From Phycisphaeraceae bacterium (GTDB taxonomy: Bacteria > Planctomycetota > Phycisphaerae > Phycisphaerales > Phycisphaeraceae): a DNA stretch of 6,784 nucleotides. Under the pieces are notes generated by a model. The model made no database searches. It had not been told where the DNA came from and saw only the letters and a list, made by a program, of their open reading frames with translations. This document shows positions 5,162-6,784 of the stretch, piece by piece (the stretch's first letter is position 1; each line of letters opens with the position of its first letter). Location: NCBI GenBank assembly GCA_003551485.1, contig PUMS01000455.1:1-6784 (forward strand). Direction: 5' to 3'. Position numbers and translations under genes: made by a program.

Positions 5162-6784
5162 CTACGAGAAAAACTTCGCCGCGTACTGGCGGGCGGTCTG
5201 GAGCGCATCGGGCAGCCGGGCGGGGTCCTTGCCGCCGGCCTGGGCCATGTCCGGCCGCCCCCCCCCGCCGCCACCGGCCGCGCGGGCGACCTCGCGCACC
5301 CAGTCGCCGGCCTTGAGCCCCTTGCCGATCAGCGGCTTGGGCACCGCGGCGAGGAAGGCCACCTTGTCCTGGCCCGACGCTGCCAGCAGCATCGCCGCCT
5401 CCGGCCGCTTCTTGCGGATCACATCCATGGCCGTGCGGAGCGTCTGGGCATCGGCGCCCTCGATGCTGGCCACGATCAGGTCGCCACCGTTCTGCTCGGC
5501 CAGCACGCGGGCCTGCTCGACCACGGCGCCGGCACTGTCGCGCGCCTGCTGCTTCTCGTGCTCTTTGAGTCGCTTCTGCTGATCGGCCAGAAGCCGGCGC
5601 AGCCGCTGGCGGGCCAGCAGGGGCAGCACGGCCTCGCTGAGCGCGGTATTGAGCGCGGGCAACTGCTCGACCAGGGCCTCGGGCGCAGCGCCATCGAGCG
5701 CGGCGATGTGGGCCTCGAGCTGCTCGGCCTCGGCCGCCGCGCGCCCGGCGAGTTCGCCGCTCACGGCGGTGATCCGCCGCACCCCCCGGGCCACGCCCTC
5801 TTCCGAGAGCACCGCGAACCGTCCCGCCTCACCGGTGCGCTTCAGGTGCGTGCCGCCGCAGAACTCGATCGAATGCTGCCGCCACCGGGCATCACCCGGT
5901 TCGGCAAGCACCTGCTCGACGGGCACGCCGATGGCCACCACGCGGACGCGCGGCGGGTACTTCTCACCGAAAACGGCCCGCAGGCCGTTGATCTTCAATG
6001 CCTCGGCCTGATCGGCCACGGCGGCATGAACGGGCATGTCCGCGGCGATGTCGGCGTTGACCTGCCGCTCGACGGCCTCGACCTGCTCGGGCGTGAGCGG
6101 TGCGTTGTGGGTGAAGTCGAAGCGCGTCTTCTGCTCCTCGACCAGCGAGCCCTTCTGGTCGGCGGTGGCCGCCACCTGGTCGCGCAGGGCCTTGTTGAGC
6201 AGATGCGTGGCGGTGTGGTTGGCCATGATCGGGGCGCGGCGGTCGTCATCGACCTCGAGCACCAGCGCCTGCTCCCCGCCGCGAAGCGTCCCCGACTCGA
6301 CCTTGCCGATGTGGAAGATGCTCTGGCCGATGCGCTGGGTGTCCTCGATGCGGGCGCGGCCGTCGGGGAACGCAATCGTGCCGCGGTCGCCCACCTGACC
6401 GCCGGCCTCGGCATAGAAGGGCGTGACGGCGGTGACGATGGCCAGGTCGCTTCCCTCGGCCGCTTCATCGACGCGCCGGGCACCGCCCTGGCCATCGAGC
6501 AGAAAGAGCTCGCAGCCCATCGTCCGCTCGATGCGCGTGTGCTCGTAGCCGTCGAACTCGCTGGCCGGCGGCTGCTCGCGCTGCATCAGGTCCAGCAGCG
6601 TGTCGGCGGCGCCACCGGTCCCCGCGGCCTGGCGGCTGAGCCGCCGCGCCGCCTCCATGCGCCTCTCGAAGCCCTCGACGTCCACGCCCATGCCGCGCTC
6701 GGCGGCCATCACCTGCGTCAGGTCGAGGGGGAAGCCGTGGGTGTCGTAGAGCGTGAAGGCATCATCGCCGCTGACCTGCTTGCG
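5162..6784 (-). CDS. alaS: Alanyl-tRNA synthetase, C-terminal 540 residues (5'-partial)
   Basis: AlaRS charges tRNA-Ala and hydrolyses mischarged Ser- and Gly-tRNA-Ala. The frame runs off the right edge. Its first visible residues include FTLYDTHGFPLDLT, the family motif just after the aminoacylation core and tRNA-recognition region. By comparison with E. coli AlaRS, roughly 370 N-terminal residues lie outside. In fragment numbering, the editing domain has the zinc ligands His190 and His194 (HTATH, 6203-6217) and Cys309 and His313 (CGGTH, 5846-5860), so proofreading should be intact. SLVEEQKTRFDFTHN lies between them. A charged coiled-coil-like segment (around EKQQARDSAG) leads to the C-terminal DHHA1 domain with its glycine-rich loop and RPDMAQAGG, ending at a TAG stop. 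The GTG/ATG at 6707-6712 is internal, not the start. The enzyme is cytosolic. It is the first visible gene of the minus-strand series, with dapL 78 bp downstream. Confidence 0.98.
   Translation of the reverse strand, partial: RKQVSGDDAFTLYDTHGFPLDLTQVMAAERGMGVDVEGFERRMEAARRLSRQAAGTGGAADTLLDLMQREQPPASEFDGYEHTRIERTMGCELFLLDGQGGARRVDEAAEGSDLAIVTAVTPFYAEAGGQVGDRGTIAFPDGRARIEDTQRIGQSIFHIGKVESGTLRGGEQALVLEVDDDRRAPIMANHTATHLLNKALRDQVAATADQKGSLVEEQKTRFDFTHNAPLTPEQVEAVERQVNADIAADMPVHAAVADQAEALKINGLRAVFGEKYPPRVRVVAIGVPVEQVLAEPGDARWRQHSIEFCGGTHLKRTGEAGRFAVLSEEGVARGVRRITAVSGELAGRAAAEAEQLEAHIAALDGAAPEALVEQLPALNTALSEAVLPLLARQRLRRLLADQQKRLKEHEKQQARDSAGAVVEQARVLAEQNGGDLIVASIEGADAQTLRTAMDVIRKKRPEAAMLLAASGQDKVAFLAAVPKPLIGKGLKAGDWVREVARAAGGGGGGRPDMAQAGGKDPARLPDALQTARQYAAKFFS
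5258..5266 (-). repeat. Nine-base G homopolymer inside alaS
   Basis: On the coding strand, nine consecutive G bases encode three successive Gly codons (GGG) in the conserved glycine-rich loop just before RPDMAQAGG. Most neighbouring Gly codons are GGC, so the run is not forced by the protein. Long G-runs are prone to slippage in replication, transcription and sequencing. The frame downstream is intact to the normal end in this sequence. Confidence 0.6.

Noticed and set aside
1..6784. tRNA, rRNA, CRISPR array, transposon or phage features
   Set aside because: No cloverleaf, repeat-spacer pattern, terminal inverted repeats or transposase/integrase motifs were seen on either strand by eye.

Overview
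The window is a high-GC bacterial chromosome segment that is almost fully coding. It holds six protein genes in two convergent blocks. DapL is the LL-diaminopimelate aminotransferase of the one-step lysine/diaminopimelate route. Its presence, the GC-rich codon use and the style of the AlaS and two-component genes are compatible with a planctomycete, perhaps Phycisphaerae. That assignment is inference: DapL also occurs in other phyla, and no marker here fixes the lineage.

Left block, plus strand. The window opens inside a PAS-type sensor histidine kinase (to 1246) whose N-terminus lies outside. After 327 bp with no credible gene comes a FixJ/NarL-type response regulator (1574-2290) with a receiver domain and a LuxR-type helix-turn-helix. 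The two are probably a cognate pair, but the long gap suggests that the regulator has its own promoter.

Right block, minus strand, read from the right edge leftwards: alanyl-tRNA synthetase alaS (5'-partial, ends at 5162), dapL (5083-3824), a small YhbP-like flavin split-barrel protein (3786-3328) and a family 2 glycosyltransferase (3261-2335). Gaps are 78, 37 and 66 bp with no strong terminator seen, so one transcript is plausible. The first two genes are housekeeping: tRNA charging with proofreading, and supply of diaminopimelate for lysine and the cell wall. The roles of the last two are known only at family level. The blocks converge across a 44-bp gap (2291-2334).

No tRNA, rRNA, CRISPR array, insertion sequence, attachment site or phage gene was seen. 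The window looks like ordinary core genome and I did not find a convincing new system. The points worth a second look are small: the non-coding gap between kinase and regulator, a C-terminal tail on the regulator, a G-tract repeat just upstream of the split-barrel gene, and a nine-base homopolymer inside alaS.
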